A stretch of 64,000 nucleotides of DNA, taken from positions 1 to 64,000 of the forward strand of contig NZ_JBLEOY010000001.1 of assembly GCF_048541835.1 (NCBI RefSeq), given 5' to 3'. The notes under the pieces are model-generated. The model worked only from the letters and a program-made list of their open reading frames with translations. It did no database searches and was not told the DNA's origin. Shown one piece after another: positions 8,413-16,652 of the stretch. Source of the stretch: QIJE01 sp048541835. Its GTDB lineage: Bacteria > SZUA-79 > Acidulodesulfobacterales > Acidulodesulfobacteraceae. How positions within the stretch are numbered: the first letter of the stretch is position 1; the number at the start of each line of letters is the position of its first letter. Both the position numbers and the translations under genes were made by a program.

Positions 8413-9039
8413 TTTTCAATTTGCAGTACGGTAAGTATAAAAAATAGTAGCCGGTTGCGGGATAATTAACTTTCAATTCACAATGAAGCTGAATCGTGTT
8501 ACAACCTTAAAATTTACTGCTGTTTCGGTTATTATTTTTATACAGTGTTGCAATGATGTGTAACTCATATTTCATCGCTTCTTTGTGCTATCAAAAAATT
8601 TATATTAACTTACGAAAAATTATAATACGGATAAAAAGAAAATCTTAAGATAGAAATGTCTTTTTAAAGAGGATATCTGGAACTGAGAACCGCTATAGTA
8701 AATAATATAAGAATTTATATGAGCAGGTAGAGTTCATAAAAGGTATTTATAAAAATATGAATACGGTATTCAATAGATATTCTTTTAATATATGAAAGGG
8801 AACAATATACTAAACAGATAAGTTCTTGAAGGACATTTTCTATTTAGAAAAATTGGTTTCTAAGGAGTCGTTAAAAAACGATAATATGATTGCTCCGGCA
8901 CCGAGGAAATGAATACGGTTTAAAGAATCTATGTATTTGGCATTTAAGGCGGATTTTTAAACAAGATTTTCGGCACGTTTGATTTTGTATGATATAATCA
9001 TAAACATAATACGCTGTATAATTAAAAGGTATTGATAAA
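8413..9039. other. Non-coding stretch before sppA, no feature recognised
   Basis: About 630 bp without a credible ORF on either strand. The sequence is AT-rich with scattered stops. I see no tRNA, repeat or clear protein remnant. It may hold the promoter of the S49 peptidase gene and further decayed sequence continuing from the methyltransferase relic. Confidence 0.5.
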
Positions 9040-9798
9040 ATGTCTATATTTAATCGCAGAAGAGTTGCCGTAATACGTTATGCCGGAACGATAACTGCTC
9101 AGAATGTGTCTTCTTATATAAAACTCCTGAAGAAACTTGAGAAAATGAAATCGATAAAAGGGGTGATGTTTGTAATAGATAGCCCGGGGGGAAGCGCCGT
9201 TCATTCCGAACTTCTATATTATGCCGTTAAGAGGCTAAGAAAAAAGGGTAAAAAGGTTTTTGGCTACCTGGAGGTTTCGGCATCCGGAGGCTATATGATT
9301 GCCTGCGCATTAGAAAGACTGTATGCCCCTCCGATGGCGATTATAGGCTCTATAGGCGTTATAAGCATTAAACCCGTTCTTAAAGGAGTTATGGAAAAAT
9401 TAGGCATTGATTATGAGGTGGTTAAAAAAGGTAAGCATAAGGATATGTGGCTTTTTACGAGAAATTACTCTGACGAAGAAAGGACCAGCATAAACGAACT
9501 TCAAGACGAAATTTATTATCGTTTTGTAGAGATAGTTTCCGAAGCCAGAGGGATTAACTTACAGGATACGCTCAGTCTTGCTACGGGTGAGCTTTTCTCT
9601 TCTAAAAGTGCTGCGGCTAAAAAACTAATTGACGAGGTCTCTGATTTCGATAAGGCGCTCGAAGATTTATGCGAATCGCTCAATGTTAACCCCAATAAGG
9701 TTATTAATTTAAACATCAAAAAACCGCTATTCCAAAGGATAATAAGCATTTCAATTCAAAATGCCGTAGAAGATATTTATTATAGATTGATGTACTAA
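9040..9798 (+). CDS. sppA: S49-family signal peptide peptidase-like serine protease
   Basis: This is a 252-residue S49 peptidase. VIDSPGGSAVHSELL is the oxyanion region, SASGGYMIACAL holds the catalytic Ser, and the KKGKHKDMW segment ~50 residues later supplies the general-base Lys used by short SppA proteins. It has no signal peptide or N-terminal membrane helix, unlike classical SppA, and resembles the short archaeal/bacterial forms, so it may be cytoplasmic or peripherally membrane bound. Its role would be degradation of cleaved signal peptides or small membrane peptides. The next gene begins 64 bp downstream on the same strand. Confidence 0.85.
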   Translation: MSIFNRRRVAVIRYAGTITAQNVSSYIKLLKKLEKMKSIKGVMFVIDSPGGSAVHSELLYYAVKRLRKKGKKVFGYLEVSASGGYMIACALERLYAPPMAIIGSIGVISIKPVLKGVMEKLGIDYEVVKKGKHKDMWLFTRNYSDEERTSINELQDEIYYRFVEIVSEARGINLQDTLSLATGELFSSKSAAAKKLIDEVSDFDKALEDLCESLNVNPNKVINLNIKKPLFQRIISISIQNAVEDIYYRLMY

Positions 9799-9862
9799 AG
9801 ATATGGGGAACGGGGAGGCGGCATAAGTGTCGATATGAATATATTATAGCGGAGATACTTTT

Positions 9863-11797
9863 ATGGAAAGAAATAAGTCGATGCCTAAATCTCGGTTAAC
9901 CGATATCGAAAACGGGATTAACGTTAATACTGTGCTTGATATAATTTTCGGATTGGTTCTAATAATTTTCTTTGTGATTGCGGTTGTACATATCGATTCT
10001 CTTCTCATATCCGCGATAACTATTCTTGCCGTTATTTACTATATTTTTTCTTCGATAAAAAAACATTCCGCGAATAAAAAAGCAAAAAAGGTGAAATTAT
10101 TTTTAGATAATTTTTTAGAAAAAGAAAAAGATATTCGGAAACGCATGACAAATGCCGATTTTTATGGTATCGAATTCAAAATTAACGACTTATTTGATTC
10201 TTTTTACGATATTATTAAATCCGCTCTGGAAATTGTTGATATTGTTGCCGTAGACGCTAAATCAGAAAGCTCTTCCATGGAAAGGATAAGCAAAGAAAAC
10301 GAATCACTCGTCGGTCAGATTGCTTCTATATCCAGTGCAATCGATGAAATTAGCATGTCTCATAAGGAGATGACGAAAAGCGCAAAAAATGCCAATGAAT
10401 CTTCGAGCCTTTCCGTCCAAAGGGCAAAAGAAGGAAATACCATGATAGAGAACATTATATTGGAGATTAAAACTGTATCTATTTCCATTGAAAACCTCCG
10501 TAATACCATGATAAGTCTAAACGACAGATCTATAGAGATAGGAGAGGTTATATCATTAATCAGCGATATTGCCGATCAAACAAACCTTTTGGCGCTGAAC
10601 GCAGCAATAGAAGCGGCAAGGGCGGGCGAACAAGGCAGAGGGTTTGCGGTTGTCGCCGACGAGGTCCGAAAACTTGCGGAACGAACCAGCAAATCCACAT
10701 TCGACACAAGACGAATAATCGAAAGACTTCAGGAGGAAACGGCTAAAACTGTCAGCGCCATCAAAGAGTCGGTTGAAAATGCCGGAAGTATTATGATGGA
10801 AACAAAAAAAGCCGAAGAATTCTTTCAGAAAATAATAGAGGCTGCGGCGGATGAAAAAAGTAATATAAACGTGATTACGTCTTCGGCAGAGCAGCTTGAA
10901 ATAGCCGTTTCTGACGTAGAGAAAAACTTAGCCGTAGTCCAAAAAGTTTCTGCGGAGACGACGAAAATGACGAAAAGGTCTCAGGCCGGTTTTGATTCTT
11001 TATCCGAGCTGTCCCATTCGCTTAAAACGGAATTTGTATCCTTAAGGTTAAATTTATTCGGGTTAGTCCCCTTAGAATCGGCTGTTAACATGAAAAAGAA
11101 GTTCAAACCCTTAATAAACTATATAAACGAATCCGTTAATATAAATAATGATAGAGGTGTGAATTTTGCCTCATTTGTTGCTGAATCATATGAAGATTCG
11201 ATAGAAGAGATAGGCGGCGGAATAGTTCAGCTGGCATATATGACCCCATCTACGTTTCTTATTGCCGAAAAAAAATATGGAGTTATACCCTTGGTTTATG
11301 CCGTTAAAAACGGATCTCCGACTTATAAAAGCGCAATAGTGGTTTCCAAAAATTCCAATATAGGCAATATCAGAGATTTAAAAGGAAAAAGTATCGCTTT
11401 CGGTTCAAAAATGTCGACCGGTTCTACGCTTGTCCCCATCGCTATGTTAAAAAAGAACGGCGTAGAACTAAAGGATTTATCCCTCGTCGAATATCTCGGT
11501 TCACATGATATGGTTGCGAAGGGCGTTACGGAAGGCGATTTTGATGCCGGCGGATTAATGGATTCCACTTATGAAGAATTTAAAGATTCGCTTAAGGTTC
11601 TTGAGTATTCAACCCCTATACCGCAATTTCCGATTTGCGCAAGCGCAAAAGCAGATCCGGCATTGTTAAAAGAAATAAAAAGTATCTTACTTAAGGCCGA
11701 TAGCAGTATACTTATGCCGATAGACCCCGGATATACGATTTTTACCGAAGTAGCCTCCGAAAATTTTAATGAAATAAAAAGGCTCCTTGAATTATGA
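9863..11797 (+). CDS. Chemoreceptor with C-terminal PhnD-like substrate-binding domain
   Basis: This is a 644-residue protein. Residues ~28-66 form two adjacent hydrophobic helices with almost no periplasmic loop. A cytoplasmic MCP signalling domain follows, with the highly conserved tip DQTNLLALNAAIEAARAG (~238-255) and EQGRGFAVVADEVRKLAERT. From ~395 the sequence becomes a phosphonate-type periplasmic-binding-protein fold: LFGLVPLESAVNMKKKFKPL, then YMTPSTFLIAEKKYG, DLKGKSIAFGSKMSTGST and DFDAGGLMDSTYEE. The binding domain is predicted to stay in the cytoplasm, fused behind the signalling hairpin, which is unusual. It would report an intracellular ligand (phosphonate, phosphite or another oxyanion) to a CheA/CheW system. 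No che genes are adjacent. Confidence 0.85.
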   Translation: MERNKSMPKSRLTDIENGINVNTVLDIIFGLVLIIFFVIAVVHIDSLLISAITILAVIYYIFSSIKKHSANKKAKKVKLFLDNFLEKEKDIRKRMTNADFYGIEFKINDLFDSFYDIIKSALEIVDIVAVDAKSESSSMERISKENESLVGQIASISSAIDEISMSHKEMTKSAKNANESSSLSVQRAKEGNTMIENIILEIKTVSISIENLRNTMISLNDRSIEIGEVISLISDIADQTNLLALNAAIEAARAGEQGRGFAVVADEVRKLAERTSKSTFDTRRIIERLQEETAKTVSAIKESVENAGSIMMETKKAEEFFQKIIEAAADEKSNINVITSSAEQLEIAVSDVEKNLAVVQKVSAETTKMTKRSQAGFDSLSELSHSLKTEFVSLRLNLFGLVPLESAVNMKKKFKPLINYINESVNINNDRGVNFASFVAESYEDSIEEIGGGIVQLAYMTPSTFLIAEKKYGVIPLVYAVKNGSPTYKSAIVVSKNSNIGNIRDLKGKSIAFGSKMSTGSTLVPIAMLKKNGVELKDLSLVEYLGSHDMVAKGVTEGDFDAGGLMDSTYEEFKDSLKVLEYSTPIPQFPICASAKADPALLKEIKSILLKADSSILMPIDPGYTIFTEVASENFNEIKRLLEL

Positions 11798-11824
11798 TTA
11801 GAATCATATAGCACTATAAAATTC

Positions 11825-11853
11825 TTGTCAGTGTCGTGTTTTTATGATATATT
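11825..11853 (+). promoter_or_regulatory. Promoter of the response-regulator/tamB/Omp85 unit
   Basis: TTGTCA (11825-11830), a 17-bp spacer and TATATT (11848-11853) stand 52 bp before the regulator ATG. Each box has one mismatch to the sigma70 consensus. Confidence 0.6.
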
Positions 11854-11904
11854 TACATATAATAGTTTATAATCAAAAACAAAATAAACATAAATAAGAG
11901 TCGT

Positions 11905-12627
11905 ATGGGCAAAGCCAATATTTTAGTTATCGATGACGAGTCTGACATAGTAGAGCTTTTAAAATATAATCTTGCCAAAGAGGGATATGACGTAGAATTT
12001 GCTTTCAATGGATTTGATGGTATTAAAATTGCGGAAGTAGTTAAGCCCGACCTTATAATTCTTGACCTTATGCTTCCGGATCTGAGCGGTTACGAAGTAT
12101 GTAAGAGAATAAAACGGAACAGTTATCTTGCCCTGATTCCTATTATATTTTTATCGGCAAAAAAAGAAGAAGTAGATAAGATTCTAGGTTTTGAATCCGG
12201 CGCCGAAGATTATATAAGCAAGCCCTTTTCGGTTAACGAGCTTTTAGCGAGAATCAGGGCCATCTTAAAAAGAATAGTTCCGGCTAATTTAGCTAAAGAT
12301 AACAAGACAACGGGTATTTTAGATGAGTTCAGGTTCAAAAATATCAGAGTAAACGTGAACAAACACAGTGTGACAGTAAAAAACGTAGAGATAAAGCTGA
12401 GTCCGATAGAGTTTAAAATTCTTATCTTTCTAATGACTTATGCAGGAGACGTATTTTCCCGCGAGAAGTTATTGGACAACGTATGGGGAAATAATTCGTT
12501 TGTGGAACCTCGAACGGTTGATGTCCACATAAGGAGATTGAGGTTAAATATTGAAATAGACGAATCAATTAAATTCATAGAAACTATAAGGGGCGTCGGC
12601 TATAAATTTATAGATGAAAAAGTATGA
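11905..12627 (+). CDS. OmpR/PhoB-family response regulator
   Basis: This 240-residue protein has a receiver domain (ILVIDDESDIVELL with the acidic pair, LIILDLMLPDLSGYE with the phospho-acceptor Asp, FLSAK with the Lys) and a C-terminal winged helix (LSPIEFKILIFLMTYAGDVF, then RTVDVHIRRLR and IRGVGYKF). It is PhoB-like in both parts. No histidine kinase is present in the window. Its end overlaps tamB by 14 bp, so it is translated with an outer-membrane assembly unit, which is not the usual neighbour of PhoB. Confidence 0.92.
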   Translation: MGKANILVIDDESDIVELLKYNLAKEGYDVEFAFNGFDGIKIAEVVKPDLIILDLMLPDLSGYEVCKRIKRNSYLALIPIIFLSAKKEEVDKILGFESGAEDYISKPFSVNELLARIRAILKRIVPANLAKDNKTTGILDEFRFKNIRVNVNKHSVTVKNVEIKLSPIEFKILIFLMTYAGDVFSREKLLDNVWGNNSFVEPRTVDVHIRRLRLNIEIDESIKFIETIRGVGYKFIDEKV

Positions 12628-15600
12628 AAAGAGTCTTAGGGTTTATTTATTAATTTTTTTACTGCTTACAGTTGTAATTTCTACAAGCGCTTCGTTGTTT
12701 ATCACTTCACCTTATTTTGCTTCGAAAGCTAAAAACTATTTATCTTTATACCTTTCCAATGTTTTACAAAAGTCGGTTAAAATAAAAAAAATAAGAATAT
12801 CTATTTTTGCACCTCAGATTAAACTTTATGGTGTAAGTATTAAAAATTTTGCAAGAATAGGTAATATTAATATTGTTTTCGGTCCGCTTGATCTGCTCCG
12901 GAGAAAGGTAATTATCTACGATATCAATATCGTAAGGCCGCATATTAATATCGTAATAAAAAATAATACAATCTATAATTATAAAAAAATTAACTCGGTT
13001 ATAAAAAATCTTGCCGACAGGAGCCCTTTATCGTTAATTTCAGTGTCTTACGACAGCTTAAAAATAACGGGGGCAAATTTAAGCTTGAACGAAGTGGATA
13101 AAAATATTACGTTGAGGCTTAAAAATTTTGATTTCACCGTATATAAAAAACCGAATCGGATACCTTTTTTACCCGACACCAACGGCATTTATTTTAGGTA
13201 TAAAATGCCTTATATTTTTTTAAAGTCCATAAAATTAAGGCAGGTTTTCAGCTCAAATGCCTTTAGTATCCATTATTTTAAAGGATTTTTAAGGTATCGC
13301 CGGGTAAGTTTAAGTACCGATTATTTTACTTCCGTATCTAATGGCATACTTGACACCGGAAGGAATACCGAGGTTTCCAGAATAGTCAATAAGATAAGCG
13401 ATACAACCAAGATAAGGGTTAATCATCTGTCTTCTCTCTCAAAGAGATTCGCCAATATTTCCGCATTAAAAGCATTAAAGGGAAATCTTAACGTCAAATT
13501 ATTTGTAACCGGAGATTTTTCCAAAAAAATTAGGGCTGATGCGGTAATTCGTCTTAAAAATTTTGTTTTTTCCGGCGGAGATGTAAAAAGCGGGATTATA
13601 GAAGCCGGCGGATATTTCGGCAAAGTAAAGGATATGGTCATAAGATTAAAAAAGGTTAACCTTGACATGTTCGGCGGAAATTTAAAGTCCACAGGGGTTA
13701 TCAATCTTAGCAATAAAGAGGGCAAGTTCAAATCTATCTTAAAGAACATAAAGGTCGGAAGACTTATGAAGTTTTACTATTCGGAAAATATACCTCAGTT
13801 TAAGGCTATTGTGAACGGCAGCGTTAAAACGTTTTTAAATTTCGGTAAAAAATTTTATGTGAATAATATAGAAAATATAACCCTGAGTAAGCCGGTGGAA
13901 CTCTTCAAGTATCGAAATAAAAAGGGTAAAAGAATCATATATTATATAAATTACAGAAAAAAGGGTCTAATTAAGGGAGAAACATTTATAAATGATAAGC
14001 TTGTTTTACTTAAGAACGTACGGGTTTCTTCAAGCATACTCAAGGGTACTCTTACGGGAAAAATAAATTACGATAAGAGCTATTTAAATATTAAATTTAA
14101 TTCGTCTTATAAGGAATTGCCGTTTTTTAGTTTTATAGATAAGTATAAGGGCCCTTATTTCGAGCCGTCCGGCAATGGAACTCTTAATGGGGATATTTTC
14201 GGAAAATTTAAAAGAGTATCTTTCAAATTCAGAAATCGGTTTAAATCCCTTTACATTAATAAATATATAGATAGATATCAAGGAGACTTTGATTTCGACG
14301 TAATGCCGCATGGAAAAATTTTATTCAAAAAGATTTTTTTAACTGAAAAAAATTCGAAATTGAATAAAAACCGAAAAGGGAGCATACTGCTTACCGGGGA
14401 AATCTTTAAAAATGAACTTTCAAGTAAAGAATATATAAACGCAAGCTTTAAAATTAAAAATATCCATATAATTTCTCGGAAATCACCAATACCGTTTTTT
14501 ACGGTTTTAAGCTCGCAGGGTATGATACACGGCAAATTAAAAAACCCTCGTATAGATATTAAAATCAATTCCAAGAAGAGCACGTTTTATAACCAAAATA
14601 TTTCCGATATTAATCTAACATGTTCTTTAAACAGGAAAGAGTTAAAAGTAAAAAAACTTTATGCCACATATAACGGAGCAGCCTTTAACGTCAGCGGAAC
14701 GGTAGGATTTAAACCCGTCGGTGATTACAAAGGTAAAAATAATTATAATTTACGGTTGATTTCAAAAGGAATAAAACTAAGAAGTTTAGACACCGAGTTA
14801 TTTAAACGATATCATATTAAATATCCTATAAGGGGAACCGTCGATATTGCTTTGCATATAGGAGGTTCGTCGAGTTTACCGAATATTTCGGGGGACATAT
14901 TCGTGAATGGCATAGATATAAACGGTTACTTACTCGGAAACGCTGATGCTAAAATTCATTCTTACATGGGTAAAACGGTTCTGAATATATCCGCGTTACA
15001 AAATAGGTTGAAAACTAAGGCCACTATTTTACTTAAAAATGGTTATCGCTATACTTTCCATACTAATATAAATTTTTTAGACATGGATTATCGCAAGACT
15101 CGATTTAGACTATCAGGCGGCATATATGGCAGCGGAAGGCTTTCAGATATAAGAAATTCTTATATATTTACGAAATTAGATTATCTTTATTTAAAACACG
15201 GATCGTTTATTCTAAAAAATACTAAGAATATAAAAATATCCTACGTAAACGGAAAGATAAGCTTAAGCGGATTTGAATTGAGGGGGGGGGATAACTATTT
15301 ACAAATAAGGGGGGATATAACCCGGAAAAAATACAATATCATAATAAACGATAGAACCGACCTATGGATTCTTAGAATTTTATATAATAAAATAATAAAT
15401 TCGTCCGGTTTTATAACCGGTTCGGCGGTTATTTTCGGAAATTTGTCGGCTCCACAGATATACGGATTTGCAAATATAAATAAGGGACTCGTAGAAACTA
15501 CCATGAGTCCCGGGTTTACGATTTCGCGTATTTTTGCAAGATTATCTTTCGATGACAACGTGATTGCGCTTGAAAGAGCAAAATTCAGGTTATTTAACGG

Positions 15601-16642
15601 CATTTTTGCCGCAAAAGGGGTAGTAATGCTCAAAAATTTCAAACCTGCCTTTTATAACATAAAGACCGATTTTATTTCTGCTATTTATAGACAGTCTGAT
15701 TATTTTTACGTAAAAATGAACGGCAGACTCGGATATATAGGCAAAAGAAACAATGCTACGATATATGGAAACGTTGACATAGAAAGGGCATTATACAATA
15801 AAGCAGTAAATCTTTCATTGTTTCTTTTGCGTTACAAGAAGTATAATATAATAAAACCAACAATTAAAAAAGGGGTATTTAATCCAAAGCTTAATATAGA
15901 GATAAAATCAAATAAGGGTATTGCCGTCAGGAATAACATAATAGATACGAATTTCAATGCGAATCTTCATCTTACAGGAACGGTTCACGAACCTGTTCTT
16001 ACAGGAACGGTTTCCGCAGAAAGAGGAGAAATCTATTTTAGGGGGACAGAGTTTAAATTGGCATACGCCAATCTGGATTTTAACGACCCTTACAGTATAA
16101 ATCCGTCTTTTGCGGTTTCGGCGAATACTCATATCAATCAGTATACTATTAGGATGAACGCGAGTGGGTCGCTATTAAATTTTAACGTCAATCTTTCTTC
16201 TACTCCCTCGCTCTCCGAACTAAATATCGTTTCCATATTGGCATTGGGAGTTCCGACGACTTCGGTATATGCCGGTTCGGCAGGGGGTATTGCCGCTTCG
16301 GAGGCGGCATCGGCTATAGGGGGCGGCGTAGAACAGAGTATCACCGGCACAATATCCAGCTATTTCGGATTTAAAAATTTATCTGTTTCTCCCTCGTATT
16401 CTGCGGTTACACATAGCGTAGCACCTCGAGTAACGGTTGCTAAAACGTTGACCGACAGGCTTTCGGTTTCTTACAGCGATATCATATCGTCACAATCTTC
16501 GCAATCCGTTACTTTAACTTACAAATTAAGTAACCATATTTCTATAATAGGCGAGTGGGAAAACAACGAACTTGCGCCGAATGATTCAAATATATACAGC
16601 GAAGTAGGCGGTAATATAGTTTTTCATTTTAAGTTTTATTAA
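12614..16642 (+). CDS. tamB: TamB-like translocation/assembly or lipid-transport protein
   Basis: This 1342-residue protein begins with a single N-terminal membrane anchor (VYLLIFLLLTVVISTSAS) and an AsmA-like start. A very long stretch of beta-rich repeats without cysteines follows, typical of TamB/YhdP-class proteins that form a hydrophobic groove across the periplasm. The C-terminal ~350 residues match the TamB/DUF490 domain: TGTVSAERGEIYFRG, then LSSTPSLSELNIVSILALG and a terminal strand ending FHFKFY. In this family TamB works with an Omp85 partner, encoded 10 bp downstream. It acts in outer-membrane protein assembly or inner-to-outer membrane phospholipid transfer. The start codon lies inside the response-regulator gene; no separate ribosome site is seen. 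Confidence 0.88.
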   Translation: MKKYEKSLRVYLLIFLLLTVVISTSASLFITSPYFASKAKNYLSLYLSNVLQKSVKIKKIRISIFAPQIKLYGVSIKNFARIGNINIVFGPLDLLRRKVIIYDINIVRPHINIVIKNNTIYNYKKINSVIKNLADRSPLSLISVSYDSLKITGANLSLNEVDKNITLRLKNFDFTVYKKPNRIPFLPDTNGIYFRYKMPYIFLKSIKLRQVFSSNAFSIHYFKGFLRYRRVSLSTDYFTSVSNGILDTGRNTEVSRIVNKISDTTKIRVNHLSSLSKRFANISALKALKGNLNVKLFVTGDFSKKIRADAVIRLKNFVFSGGDVKSGIIEAGGYFGKVKDMVIRLKKVNLDMFGGNLKSTGVINLSNKEGKFKSILKNIKVGRLMKFYYSENIPQFKAIVNGSVKTFLNFGKKFYVNNIENITLSKPVELFKYRNKKGKRIIYYINYRKKGLIKGETFINDKLVLLKNVRVSSSILKGTLTGKINYDKSYLNIKFNSSYKELPFFSFIDKYKGPYFEPSGNGTLNGDIFGKFKRVSFKFRNRFKSLYINKYIDRYQGDFDFDVMPHGKILFKKIFLTEKNSKLNKNRKGSILLTGEIFKNELSSKEYINASFKIKNIHIISRKSPIPFFTVLSSQGMIHGKLKNPRIDIKINSKKSTFYNQNISDINLTCSLNRKELKVKKLYATYNGAAFNVSGTVGFKPVGDYKGKNNYNLRLISKGIKLRSLDTELFKRYHIKYPIRGTVDIALHIGGSSSLPNISGDIFVNGIDINGYLLGNADAKIHSYMGKTVLNISALQNRLKTKATILLKNGYRYTFHTNINFLDMDYRKTRFRLSGGIYGSGRLSDIRNSYIFTKLDYLYLKHGSFILKNTKNIKISYVNGKISLSGFELRGGDNYLQIRGDITRKKYNIIINDRTDLWILRILYNKIINSSGFITGSAVIFGNLSAPQIYGFANINKGLVETTMSPGFTISRIFARLSFDDNVIALERAKFRLFNGIFAAKGVVMLKNFKPAFYNIKTDFISAIYRQSDYFYVKMNGRLGYIGKRNNATIYGNVDIERALYNKAVNLSLFLLRYKKYNIIKPTIKKGVFNPKLNIEIKSNKGIAVRNNIIDTNFNANLHLTGTVHEPVLTGTVSAERGEIYFRGTEFKLAYANLDFNDPYSINPSFAVSANTHINQYTIRMNASGSLLNFNVNLSSTPSLSELNIVSILALGVPTTSVYAGSAGGIAASEAASAIGGGVEQSITGTISSYFGFKNLSVSPSYSAVTHSVAPRVTVAKTLTDRLSVSYSDIISSQSSQSVTLTYKLSNHISIIGEWENNELAPNDSNIYSEVGGNIVFHFKFY

Positions 16643-16652
16643 AAAATAATCT

